DNA of 64,000 nt from Sinorhizobium fredii NGR234 (GTDB lineage: Bacteria > Pseudomonadota > Alphaproteobacteria > Rhizobiales > Rhizobiaceae): assembly GCF_000018545.1 (NCBI RefSeq), contig NC_012587.1, positions 682,001-746,000 on the forward strand, written 5' to 3'. A program made the translations under genes and the position numbers. Shown here one piece after another: positions 55,549-63,558 of this stretch (the stretch's first letter is position 1; each line of letters opens with the position of its first letter). Below the pieces are notes generated by a model that searched no databases, had not been told where the DNA came from, and saw only the letters and a program-made list of their open reading frames with translations.

Positions 55549-56385
55549 TCAGCCAACATGAAAGTCCTGGGGGGCGGGCATTTCGCCATTGCCATTCACG
55601 ACGCAGGAGCGAACCGGGACCCGACGACCAGACCGAAGTGTGCGCATGTGAGCGCGGCGATAATGGGGTGCCACAAGCTCGCGTGGCGCCACCTCTACTG
55701 GCGCATCTTGCGGTACAATGTAGCGAATGGCTTCTGGAGCAATGCGGACGACACTTCGACGCGGCAGGGGAGCGCGACCCCGGCGCGCACGCGCTCGATT
55801 GATGCCTTCATCTACCTCGAATACCTCCACGACTACTTGCGGCAGGCAGAGAATCCGCAAGAACCGCAGCAGCATACGGTTGTGATCATAGAATTCGTCT
55901 TCATCGTAGATTTTTCTGTGCCCTTTGGGACAGTGACACCCGAACATGGGGGCGCCATTAACGTCGCGGACTCGGCGATCGAACAGCAGCGTCGTGCCGA
56001 AAAAGGAAAGCGTATCGTCCCGGAAGACGAATGGGATCGCGATACGCCCGTGGGGACGCTGTTCGACATACCATAGGAAAGTATCGGACTCAGCCGAGCC
56101 CTCACGGGGCACTCGAGTCTGGATCACGATCTTTTCATGCGGAACCGGAAACTCGGTCGCGTCGAGGACTTCATCCTGCGGGACGTCGGGATAGTGAGTT
56201 CGTTCATTGGCGTCGACCCAGATGCCGGCGTCTTCCCAGGTGAATTCGAAGACGTCAGGACTCAGCAATTTTTCGAGCGCCTCCGGAAACAGGCGCCGCA
56301 AGGCCATTTCCTCTTGCGGCGGGAGGGGAAGATGGCTGAAGTTGAGGCGGTTGCGTTCAGCGAGCTTCATAATCTTGTTGCGCAT
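55549..56385 (-). CDS. Unknown 278-aa protein
   Basis: From ATG 56385, which has GGAG 5 bases upstream; an earlier ATG at 56406 has none. Acidic N-terminal half with several aromatic and proline residues (FEFTWEDAGIWVDANERTHY), a CHCPKGHRK cluster near residue 160 that could bind a metal, and a very basic C-terminus rich in Arg and Pro. Not recognised. Confidence 0.65.
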   Translation of the reverse strand: MRNKIMKLAERNRLNFSHLPLPPQEEMALRRLFPEALEKLLSPDVFEFTWEDAGIWVDANERTHYPDVPQDEVLDATEFPVPHEKIVIQTRVPREGSAESDTFLWYVEQRPHGRIAIPFVFRDDTLSFFGTTLLFDRRVRDVNGAPMFGCHCPKGHRKIYDEDEFYDHNRMLLRFLRILCLPQVVVEVFEVDEGINRARARRGRAPLPRRSVVRIAPEAIRYIVPQDAPVEVAPRELVAPHYRRAHMRTLRSGRRVPVRSCVVNGNGEMPAPQDFHVG

Positions 56386-56751
56386 GCGATCTCCGTTCGA
56401 GTTCATGGGAGGGAAGGATGGTGAGGCAACGCAAGTGATCGCGTTGCTGTCGGTTGTCGGGCTCTGCTGCTTTGCGCGCGCAGAGCGGAGGATGGCGCCG
56501 TTATCGGCGCAATCGCGTCATCTCAGAGCGTGAGTGGGAGGAGGCCGATAGCCACAGGGATGGTTGCCGGGCGCGCGAAGGGCGGGAAGAGTGACTTGGT
56601 GTTCAGGCACAGGTCGTCCGAAGCCGGATGATTTATGCTGAAAGTGGTTGGAGGGAGGGAGACCTGCCGATCCGACGGGTCTTGGAGGCAAGGGGTTAAG
56701 CCGCCTGAGCGAACTCGGCGATAAAAGCTTCGAAATCACGCTCCACCGACA
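56386..56751. other. Gap with a possible translationally coupled micropeptide
   Basis: No gene of normal size. At 56696-56755 the minus strand encodes MMSVERDFEAFIAEFAQAA, whose ATG overlaps the stop codon of the next gene upstream (ATGA arrangement). This may be a coupled small peptide or chance. Confidence 0.3.
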
Positions 56752-57237
56752 TCATGACGCCCTCGCGTGATCGGCAACAAACTTCTTGATGGCCGGCCCG
56801 AGGCGCTGCATGGCCAGGCTGGCGAGCTTCAGCGAATTTGCCGAGGCTTGGCGAACGAGCTTGTTGTCGCGATCGCTTGTGAGGGGCAGCTCGATCTTGA
56901 GGAATTTCGCCACGGGTCCGCGACGGACTTCGTTCGGCACCAGGATACTGGTCTGAACGAGCGCGAGCAGATTGGCCACGCCATCTTCATTCACGCACAG
57001 GAGCACGTCGACCCCCCCGTCCAGGATGCCGAGCGACTTTGCGTGCGGTTCGTTACGCCAGGAACCGCCAGAAATGCGATAGGCACGACGGGCGCCACGG
57101 GCGCGGTTGTCGTATGCAAGGAGGGGGCGGCTTTCGACGCGAAGGCCACGGTTTGATGAGTTGTTAGGCACGTTGTTCTCCATCGGATGCTGCGAATCTG
57201 CGGGGATCAAAGCCCGACCGAAGTCGGGCGAAGTCAT
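56752..57237 (-). CDS. Unknown 161-aa protein
   Basis: Starts 9 bases after the stop of the 149-aa gene; an internal ATG at 57183 (MENNVPNNSSNRG) is an alternative, and neither has a strong ribosome site. Asn- and Arg-rich N-terminus, then a VDVLLCVNEDGVANLLALVQ strand region. Function not recognised. Confidence 0.55.
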   Translation of the reverse strand: MTSPDFGRALIPADSQHPMENNVPNNSSNRGLRVESRPLLAYDNRARGARRAYRISGGSWRNEPHAKSLGILDGGVDVLLCVNEDGVANLLALVQTSILVPNEVRRGPVAKFLKIELPLTSDRDNKLVRQASANSLKLASLAMQRLGPAIKKFVADHARAS

Positions 57238-57246
57238 GGCGGGAGC

Positions 57247-57696
57247 TCAGTGCACGGAAGCTGCAGCAGGCCAGGGATCGTGCGACGGGTCGGTGTGGAC
57301 GAGTACCTCGACGAACGCTTGAACCGCCTTGGCTTCCTCCAAGACCGTTTCGAGCGCTTGGCGTACCTGTTGGCGGTACTTGGCCGGGACACCTTGCGGA
57401 AACTGGCCGAAGATGAAGACGACGTAGGCGAACGCGACCTGTCCGCGCGGCGACAGCGCAGCATTGTCGAGCATGGCGGGATGAAGCCCATCAGGCAATT
57501 CAACGCTGGTAGACGTCGGGACCGTTTGAGCCTCTGCGGGCGAGCGAAGGATAACCCCCTTGGCTGTGCCTTCGAGCAGATGGCCTGCCAAGTCAGTTTC
57601 ACCACATGACAACATCTCGTGGAGTTTGTGGGACAGGTCATGGGTAGACGTGGCCAGGATCTTTTCCTGCTCGCGCACTTTTTTCATATCGACCAT
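57247..57696 (-). CDS. Unknown 149-aa protein
   Basis: ATG 57696 preceded by AAAGGAATAACG. Helical ends (REQEKILATSTHDLSHKLHEM; YRQQVRQALETVLEEAKAVQ) flank a hydrophobic GQVAFAYVVFIFGQFPQG, which is too short and interrupted for a sure membrane helix. Not recognised. Confidence 0.6.
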   Translation of the reverse strand: MVDMKKVREQEKILATSTHDLSHKLHEMLSCGETDLAGHLLEGTAKGVILRSPAEAQTVPTSTSVELPDGLHPAMLDNAALSPRGQVAFAYVVFIFGQFPQGVPAKYRQQVRQALETVLEEAKAVQAFVEVLVHTDPSHDPWPAAASVH

Positions 57697-57736
57697 CGTT
57701 ATTCCTTTCGGTTTTCAGTTGGCTTGATTTTGTTCC

Positions 57737-58594
57737 CTAAGCCGCCAGCTCGGTTGCCAGGCGCAGAATTTCGCTGACATCGGCTTCGTGCTGACGCCAC
57801 TTGTGGATCAGAGGCTGGTACACGGCCCCGTCGACGTTGATGACGTCACAGTGATGCTGTCCGTTACCGTCGCAGTAAGTGCCCTCAACCAGCGTGTCGC
57901 CATAGACGAGCTCTGCAATAACCTGCGAGAGTTCCTGGTTCGACACAGTCGCCCGCGGCGCGGGATCCGACTCGATGCGATCGCATTCGCCAGTCGCCAT
58001 CATGGCGCGGAGTGCATCGGGCGAAGGCCAGTGGCGCGTTGCCGTCTCGTAAGCGATGCCATGCGTCTTCTGGAGCCAGCTCTTCTTGGGAGCACACTGA
58101 TGGCTTTGTACGTATTCGCGGATCAGCGTGTTGATGTGCTCGCGCATGGCCTCGCCGCGAAGGCTGTTATTGCGCTTGGTCTGCTTTGTTTGTTCCTGCG
58201 GGTTATTCATTGGGGGGACTGCCTCCTGGTTGGATGGAATTGCTTCTTGGAGAGGGACGACATTGGTTGCGCCCAATGGGTGCTTGCGTTTCCGAGCTAC
58301 CTTGTCGCCTTCGAACACGACGCCGGCTCGGGCCGATGCTGACCTCAGGTGGTTGCGCGAGGTGTCGAGAAGCGCGGCCGCCTTGTCGAAGGAGATTCCG
58401 GAGCGGGCCAAGGCGCGCAACGTTGGAATTGGAATGCGTGGCTTGCGCTTTTTACCGCTTGCCTTATGGTCCTCACGGTAAAACGATGCAGAGTCCCATC
58501 CGCCGATCGTTCGGCGCTTGGGATCGGTCGAACCGAGAGCCGCAGTTTCGTCGCCAAGGCGATTAGGTGTTTTCTCTAGTAGTTGATCAGTCAT
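57737..58594 (-). CDS. Unknown 285-aa protein, possible DNA-binding
   Basis: From ATG 58594 with GGAGACGAG upstream; an earlier start at 58612 lacks one. The segment IPTLRALARSGISFDKAAALLDTSRNHLRSASARAGV near residues 60-95 has the spacing of a helix-turn-helix. A basic, Gln-rich linker follows, and a C-terminal domain near MREHINTLIREYVQSH. Probably a plasmid regulatory or maintenance protein; exact family unknown. Confidence 0.6.
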   Translation of the reverse strand: MTDQLLEKTPNRLGDETAALGSTDPKRRTIGGWDSASFYREDHKASGKKRKPRIPIPTLRALARSGISFDKAAALLDTSRNHLRSASARAGVVFEGDKVARKRKHPLGATNVVPLQEAIPSNQEAVPPMNNPQEQTKQTKRNNSLRGEAMREHINTLIREYVQSHQCAPKKSWLQKTHGIAYETATRHWPSPDALRAMMATGECDRIESDPAPRATVSNQELSQVIAELVYGDTLVEGTYCDGNGQHHCDVINVDGAVYQPLIHKWRQHEADVSEILRLATELAA

Positions 58595-58706
58595 CTCGTC
58601 TCCATTTCTCATCTTCTTGGGCCGTTAGAACTGACTTGTTCCGTGTCCGCGAGTGAATGATTCAGATTCCTCTATGTACTTGATATCATGGGGAAAACTG
58701 TGCAGG

Positions 58707-58735
58707 CGGACATGCCGGACATGTCTCCGGACATG
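58707..58735. repeat. Three direct CGGACATG repeats
   Basis: CGGACATG occurs at 58707-58714, 58716-58723 and 58728-58735, between divergent genes. Likely a binding site for a regulator of the divergent pair. Confidence 0.5.
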
Positions 58736-58855
58736 AAAATTTGGCGCCGCAACTTGAGCGATTTGGTAACCCACTGCCTTGTCTCGGAGTTAAGAATCCG
58801 CGTGGTAGCGATGCAGAGGTCGCCGTTCAGGCGGCGAGATAAGTGGGTAGGTGCA

Positions 58856-59839
58856 ATGAGTGGAAGGCGAGGGGACGTGGCCGGGGACAACGACGTTTTC
58901 AGCGGCATGGAGGCTTTGAAAAAGCCCTTGCCTGATTTTCACGAGGATAGTTCCGCCAGCCTACAGGACCCTGACGCGATCAAAAAAATCCTTGAAGAGG
59001 TTTGTCACGGTCGGATGCACCCGTCCGCCGCAGAGGCATGGGCTATCGAGTATGACCTCGAACCGTTGCAGATACTGCCACGGGAGATCGATATTTTTGG
59101 GCCCCACCACGTGACGTGGTCAGTCGAAATGGTCGCCGCCTGGATTGTCTGGAAAGACCCCAAGATAGTAAGCCGCCAATCGGCCGCATCGTACTCCGGC
59201 TCAAGGCTCTGGGTAAAAAACGATCCGTTCGCTCGACGACACCCGTTCGGTCCGCCGCCGCCCAACCCAAAGGGATATACGTTGCAATCCTTGGGAAGGA
59301 CCAGCATCTTTGATCATTTCATAGCTTATGACGGCCAAAAGTATTCATTCAATCCGCACTCGGGTTGGCAAAACACGTTGTTCAGCCATCTCGTTATCCG
59401 CGACATCCGAGCAGTTGGCCGCGAAGACGGCGGCAAATTGGATGATGTGCCTATAGACGCATGGGGTAGGGGCGAGTTTGTGCAGCATTGTGATGGAACG
59501 GCGCTAGTCGTCGGCGAGAAGATCTACACAGACATCGAGTTTGCCGCGTCAGATATCAGGGCGGCCATAGTACCGGCGAATGAATCTCGCATCGGGCTGC
59601 GTCCGTGGAAACGACCGGTCCCGGCCTTCAAATCTCAGGTAAGGGAGGATCTATTCGCACTCCTAGTGGCTCGCTCACCTAAGGGATACTCACCCCTGCC
59701 TCCAAATGAACGACGTAACCTGAAGGAAAAATTGCTCGAGCAACATCCCAATATGAAGTGGGGGGACGACGAAGATACGTTTAGACGGTTTCTGGATAGG
59801 GTGGTCGAGGACGTTTGCGAAAGAGATCCGAGGAGATGA
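58856..59839 (+). CDS. Unknown 327-aa protein
   Basis: ATG 58856 is chosen because GGTAGG lies upstream. The frame stays open back to an ATG at 58688, but that would run through the repeat array at 58707-58735. No recognised domain; VTWSVEMVAAWIVWKDPKIV near residue 90 resembles a common rhizobial motif, and the C-terminus (LPPNERRNLKEKLLEQHPN, then DTFRRFLDRV) is helical. The only plus-strand gene in the 53-63 kb block. Confidence 0.6.
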   Translation: MSGRRGDVAGDNDVFSGMEALKKPLPDFHEDSSASLQDPDAIKKILEEVCHGRMHPSAAEAWAIEYDLEPLQILPREIDIFGPHHVTWSVEMVAAWIVWKDPKIVSRQSAASYSGSRLWVKNDPFARRHPFGPPPPNPKGYTLQSLGRTSIFDHFIAYDGQKYSFNPHSGWQNTLFSHLVIRDIRAVGREDGGKLDDVPIDAWGRGEFVQHCDGTALVVGEKIYTDIEFAASDIRAAIVPANESRIGLRPWKRPVPAFKSQVREDLFALLVARSPKGYSPLPPNERRNLKEKLLEQHPNMKWGDDEDTFRRFLDRVVEDVCERDPRR

Positions 59840-59970
59840 TAGCCGACATAGGTGCGCCAACGGCAAATTTCGACGCCGGGCTGCATGAGGTTTGTCATCG
59901 CGTGCAACCGGTGCATTCAATGGATCTGCCGGCGTGACGCGACCCGGGTTCCACCAACCCCTCGTCTTAG

Positions 59971-60147
59971 TTAGCAGTGCATTTGGCAGAGTATGGCTTC
60001 GATGGCGGCGATTTCATCTTCAAGATGCCGCCGCTCTTTGCTGCTCTCGTAGGGAATCCGCGACCTGAGTTCCTTGACCTGGGCCTCCAGCCGGTCAGCG
60101 AGCCTCGCGTCATCAAATCTGAAATCCTTCATCGATATCGTCAGCAT
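59971..60147 (-). CDS. Small coiled-coil protein
   Basis: 58 aa from ATG 60147 with GGAG 8 bases upstream, overlapping the previous gene by 7 bases. Sequence MLTISMKDFRFDDARLADRL followed by a heptad-like acidic/basic helix (LEDEIAAIEAIL). Not recognised. Confidence 0.5.
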   Translation of the reverse strand: MLTISMKDFRFDDARLADRLEAQVKELRSRIPYESSKERRHLEDEIAAIEAILCQMHC

Positions 60148-60425
60148 GGAATGGTCTCCCGGAATTCGCCTATGCAATTAGTCTGGACGCTGTCACGGGC
60201 GGCGGCAAGCTGGCTTTGACGAGCCCGGCAGATCGCGGCGTCGACCCGCTGGCGAGAAGCTGTCTGGTTCCTGCGAGTGACGCGGTCGTCCTCGAACTCC
60301 ACTGTCGCCGCCAGCAGTGTCTTCAGACCGCGCAGATACGCCAGCGCCTCGTGTCGGGCGGCTTCGTCAGCAATGGTTGAAAGATGCGCGTCGATTGCAT
60401 CGTGTAGCGTGCGAATTAGTCTCAA
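60141..60425 (-). CDS. Unknown 94-aa helical protein
   Basis: TTG start at 60425 with GGAGAGAGAC upstream. Mostly helical (HDAIDAHLSTIADEAARHEALAYL), basic in the second half. Coupled to the following coiled-coil gene. Function unknown. Confidence 0.5.
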   Translation of the reverse strand: MRLIRTLHDAIDAHLSTIADEAARHEALAYLRGLKTLLAATVEFEDDRVTRRNQTASRQRVDAAICRARQSQLAAARDSVQTNCIGEFRETIPC

Positions 60426-60487
60426 GTCTCTCTCCTGTCATGAAAGGTCCGCAACCACGCTGTACCGGCCGGCGGCCGGCCTCAAGG

Positions 60488-61375
60488 TCAACCGGGGCGA
60501 CGTTGTGCCGGCGGTAAGTCCCGCAAAACGACGACGGCCTCATCACCGTATTCTTGGTCGTCGTCTGCCTTTCGCCGCTCGCTCCATTTTTTCCACCCGA
60601 ATGCGACTTCCGCTCCGGCGACCAGATCTTTCACGGCGGTCGACGGTTCGGCGTTTGCAGGCCCGCGGAACTGACGGACAAAACCGTCGCGGAGTTCCAG
60701 CGTCGCCTTTGGTTTCCCGTTCTGATCGCGAACCGAGTACATCCCGGCGCCAGGATCATCGAGCAGTTCGTCGTATCCACCGGAGCCGATGCAGTGGCGC
60801 ATTAGGAGGCCTTCTTTCCGAAGTGCGGCGCGTGACAACAGTTGAACGAGGGTATGCCCGGCGCCGAGGTCGTAGACGAACGTTTCGTCTTCCGAGCCCA
60901 GGAAAACGTCCCGGATGTTGCGCTGGCGAAGACCCTTTGTAGCTTCATGCACCAGGCGTTCCAGGCTGCCGCATTTCGTGAGCTTTTTCGGGGAGCCGTT
61001 GCCGTCAACATTTGCGAGCCACGGATGCGCGTCCGAGACCGCGGTGATCAGCCAGTCGCAGACGTGCCAGGCGTCTACGGAATGCCACTGCATCCACAAG
61101 TCCGCCCGGCGGCTCCACTTACGATAGATGTGTCCGTCACCCTTCTCGGGCCAGCCGTCGATTTGGTGCCATTCCGGGTCGGTGTGGTCGCCAGGGGTGG
61201 GCATCCACTCGGGATCGACAGCGTCCTGTTTACGCCAGTCCAACCAGAAGATTCGGCCGAGCGAACAGCCGACAAGATTGCGGATCGGCACGAAAACTCG
61301 GTCGGGAATGTCCAGCTCGCACGATAAGTGGAAGACGGCCTCGCGGTATTCTGGGTGATCGTATTTGTCGGCCAT
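60488..61375 (-). CDS. PcfJ-like domain protein
   Basis: 295 aa from ATG 61375, with AGGAGG upstream; the open frame extends to 61531 without a better start. The C-terminal half has EGLLMRHCIGSGGYDELLDD followed by GMYSVRDQNGKPKATLELRDG, the His-Cys and strand pattern of the PcfJ family found on conjugative plasmids and phages. The N-terminal part is Trp-rich (WHQIDGWPEKGDGHIYRKW). Biochemical role of PcfJ proteins is not established. Confidence 0.72.
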   Translation of the reverse strand: MADKYDHPEYREAVFHLSCELDIPDRVFVPIRNLVGCSLGRIFWLDWRKQDAVDPEWMPTPGDHTDPEWHQIDGWPEKGDGHIYRKWSRRADLWMQWHSVDAWHVCDWLITAVSDAHPWLANVDGNGSPKKLTKCGSLERLVHEATKGLRQRNIRDVFLGSEDETFVYDLGAGHTLVQLLSRAALRKEGLLMRHCIGSGGYDELLDDPGAGMYSVRDQNGKPKATLELRDGFVRQFRGPANAEPSTAVKDLVAGAEVAFGWKKWSERRKADDDQEYGDEAVVVLRDLPPAQRRPG

Positions 61376-61481
61376 GCGTCGATGCCTCCTTTGTGGGGAG
61401 AGCGTCTGTCGTCGGCGTGCAAGCAACAACGATGATGCCCCGATGGTCGCCAACATCGTCGACGGGTACGCCGGGGAATTT

Positions 61482-62438
61482 TTACGGCGCCGGTCGGCAG
61501 GAGGGAGGAGATAGAGGCTGGCGAGCGGCAATACGGTCGAGGAGGGGCGACCTATGTCCGGGGCTGCGAACGTCGGCGATGACGGCCTGGGTCAGCGCCC
61601 GGTGTATCTCGGTCCAAGCGGCGTTGATGTCGATCCACGCCTGGGTAACCGTCATCGCGAAACCGCGTTCTGCGCGGAGCTTGTTCCAACTTTGCTCTCG
61701 AGGCTCCATCGAAGCCCAGGACAGCGCCGCTGGCGACGGAGCACATACAGACAGCGGGATATCCCTTTGTTTGCAGACGCGGATGATCTCGCGGCCAACG
61801 CGATCCTTGTCGACCCCCATAGCGGCGAAACTGAGCAGATCCGCCTGGTGTTTGACGCGGCAGTCGGTCGCGCGCTGCTGGAGAACTGCGAGCCATTTCT
61901 CCGCGGCCGACGCCTCGAGCGGCTGCACATAGGCGACGATGCCGGGCTGGTTGCGGATCATAGACGGCAGTTCCTGACGAGCGACGTTTTGGGGGAACGC
62001 CCACGGCCCCCGACCGACAGACATGTCGATGTGAGTGTTGCCTCCGATCGTGCCGCACATCGCTTGAAGCGTTATCCTGATGACAGGATCGCCATGGTCG
62101 ACGTCCAGTTGCTCCATCCTGATCTTCCTGATCTCGATACCTTCCGCGCGCAGGGCGGTCGCGATGCGCTGGAAGGCGCGTTGAATTTCGATCTCGGCGT
62201 AGTAGTGGATGACGACGATATCGCCGCCCACGGTCGGTCGCATGATCTGTGGGAATAGCAGCCCACCCTTGACCATAAACGGTGCTGGGCCGAACCCGAC
62301 TTGCCAATGTGCGAGAACGCGCTCCGCGACATATCGCGACGCGCTCCTATTAACGTCCATTCCCCGCTTGCTGCAGTTCTGCTTGAGACGGTTCCCGAGC
62401 GCGACGGCTACGGCTGTTATCGGTGTGAAGTCTTGCAT
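61482..62438 (-). CDS. AbiEii/AbiGii-like nucleotidyltransferase toxin
   Basis: 318 aa; GGGAGACATC upstream of ATG 62438. N-terminal helix RLKQNCSKRGMDVNRSASRYVAERVLAHW, the nucleotide-site FMVKGGLLF and RPTVGGDIVV, and the typical later motif VQPLEASAAEKWLAVLQQRATDCRVKHQADLL identify the AbiEii family (type IV toxin-antitoxin). The family's D-x-D catalytic pair reads DIV here, so the second acidic residue seems lost. No AbiEi antitoxin gene is recognisable next to it; the 104-aa gene upstream is too short. Confidence 0.75.
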   Translation of the reverse strand: MQDFTPITAVAVALGNRLKQNCSKRGMDVNRSASRYVAERVLAHWQVGFGPAPFMVKGGLLFPQIMRPTVGGDIVVIHYYAEIEIQRAFQRIATALRAEGIEIRKIRMEQLDVDHGDPVIRITLQAMCGTIGGNTHIDMSVGRGPWAFPQNVARQELPSMIRNQPGIVAYVQPLEASAAEKWLAVLQQRATDCRVKHQADLLSFAAMGVDKDRVGREIIRVCKQRDIPLSVCAPSPAALSWASMEPREQSWNKLRAERGFAMTVTQAWIDINAAWTEIHRALTQAVIADVRSPGHRSPLLDRIAARQPLSPPSCRPAP

Positions 62439-62557
62439 TCCGATGTCTCCCTTTGCCGGGAGACTGGGTTGCGGCGATGCAAGTCACAAAACGACGTGTT
62501 TTTGGGGAATTCCGATTCACATCCATGGAGTAATGGGGGGAGGCGGGACTAACGCAC

Positions 62558-62872
62558 TCATCCCGAGGTCTTGGAATAGCGACGTCGCTTGATGAGGCGA
62601 GCCGACAACGCGGACCAAGACTGCTGTCGATCGAGCCCCCGGCTGCCGACCAGGTGATCAAGTGCGGAATCGAAAATCGCATTCAAGACATCGCTGGTCT
62701 TAGTCGTCCGATCACCATCTGCCTTGACCTTGCGCAGCTCGGCTTTGATAGCGGCCGAGATGGCTTCGTCGACTGCCACAGGCTGTGGCTTCCCAGCAGC
62801 CGCGCGCCGTTGCCGCGTCCGCTGCGCGGAAGAACGCTGTCGCTCCGTTGTCCTGAAGAATTCTCTTGCCAT
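62558..62872 (-). CDS. Unknown 104-aa basic protein
   Basis: ATG 62872 with GGGAGGTGTGAAGC upstream. Very basic N-terminus (RTTERQRSSAQRTRQRRAAA), then helices (AVDEAISAAIKAELRKVK; SDVLNAIFDSALDHLV). Possibly nucleic-acid binding; upstream of the AbiEii-like gene but not an evident AbiEi. Confidence 0.55.
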   Translation of the reverse strand: MAREFFRTTERQRSSAQRTRQRRAAAGKPQPVAVDEAISAAIKAELRKVKADGDRTTKTSDVLNAIFDSALDHLVGSRGLDRQQSWSALSARLIKRRRYSKTSG

Positions 62873-62985
62873 GCTTCACACCTCCCGAAACGGCGTTCCC
62901 GGGGTTATCGAACGGCGTTTCCGTGCAAGAGACAAAGGAGATACGATCCAAATCGAGGATGGGACGTGGATGTCCCATTCTCAAA

Positions 62986-63435
62986 TCACGATGACTTGCG
63001 CGCAATATGCAGCAGCTTCGGTCTGAGCTGGCCGGATTTCGCTCGCGCACGGATAGTCATCGGCGCGCCGACCTGGTCGTGGAAGACTTTACCGAGGTAC
63101 GACATAACAGCGTCGGCACCGGGACCTCCCGTCGCCAGGATCAGCAGTGCCGCATCGGCGAGAGCCTCCCGGGCGGACGAGGGATCGAACTTCACGCTTC
63201 CGGATGCCTGGCGGGCTTTGAGCTTTGCCCGACGTTCGGCCTGCAGCTTGGCTTTGTACGCCCGGAACTCGTCGGTGGACATATCAGCCACGCCGACCGT
63301 AGGTCGATTCGTGACGGACCTCGTCACCGGGTTCTTGATCGGATCATCGCCAAGCAGTTCTTTCAAAAGCCCCAGCTCGTCTTCAATCCTATCGGCCGGC
63401 TCTTCGATTTCGATCGCGTTGTTCATCGTCTGCAT
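62986..63435 (-). CDS. Unknown 149-aa plasmid protein with palindromic upstream array
   Basis: ATG 63435 is 5 bases from AGGA; another ATG at 63441 touches it. Acidic N-terminus (IEEPADRIEDELGLLKELLG), then a basic helix (YKAKLQAERRAKLKARQ) and a C-terminal helical domain (ALADAALLILATGGPGADAV). Not recognised. The palindrome at 63446-63459 adjoins its ribosome site, so it is probably controlled by, or itself binds, the array. Confidence 0.6.
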   Translation of the reverse strand: MQTMNNAIEIEEPADRIEDELGLLKELLGDDPIKNPVTRSVTNRPTVGVADMSTDEFRAYKAKLQAERRAKLKARQASGSVKFDPSSAREALADAALLILATGGPGADAVMSYLGKVFHDQVGAPMTIRARAKSGQLRPKLLHIARKSS

Positions 63436-63445
63436 ATGCATCCTG

Positions 63446-63558
63446 TTCTACATGTAGAAACACGTTTTCACTTCTTCATGTAGAAGTCTGCCTGCCGGCC
63501 AATTATCGCACAACAGATTTCTACAGGTAGAATGCATTGTTCTATCCTACATGTAGAA
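63446..63558. repeat. Four-copy palindromic array TTCTACATGTAGAA
   Basis: Copies at 63446-63459 (perfect), 63472-63485 (TTCTTCATGTAGAA), 63519-63532 (TTCTACAGGTAGAA) and 63545-63558 (TCCTACATGTAGAA); each imperfect copy has one change. Start-to-start spacings are 26, 47 and 26 bases, a symmetric pattern. It looks like an operator or a replication/partition protein binding array. Confidence 0.75.

Noticed and set aside
63446..63558. CRISPR array
   Set aside because: Repeats are only 14 bp, palindromic and differ by point changes, spacings are 26/47/26, and no cas genes are near.
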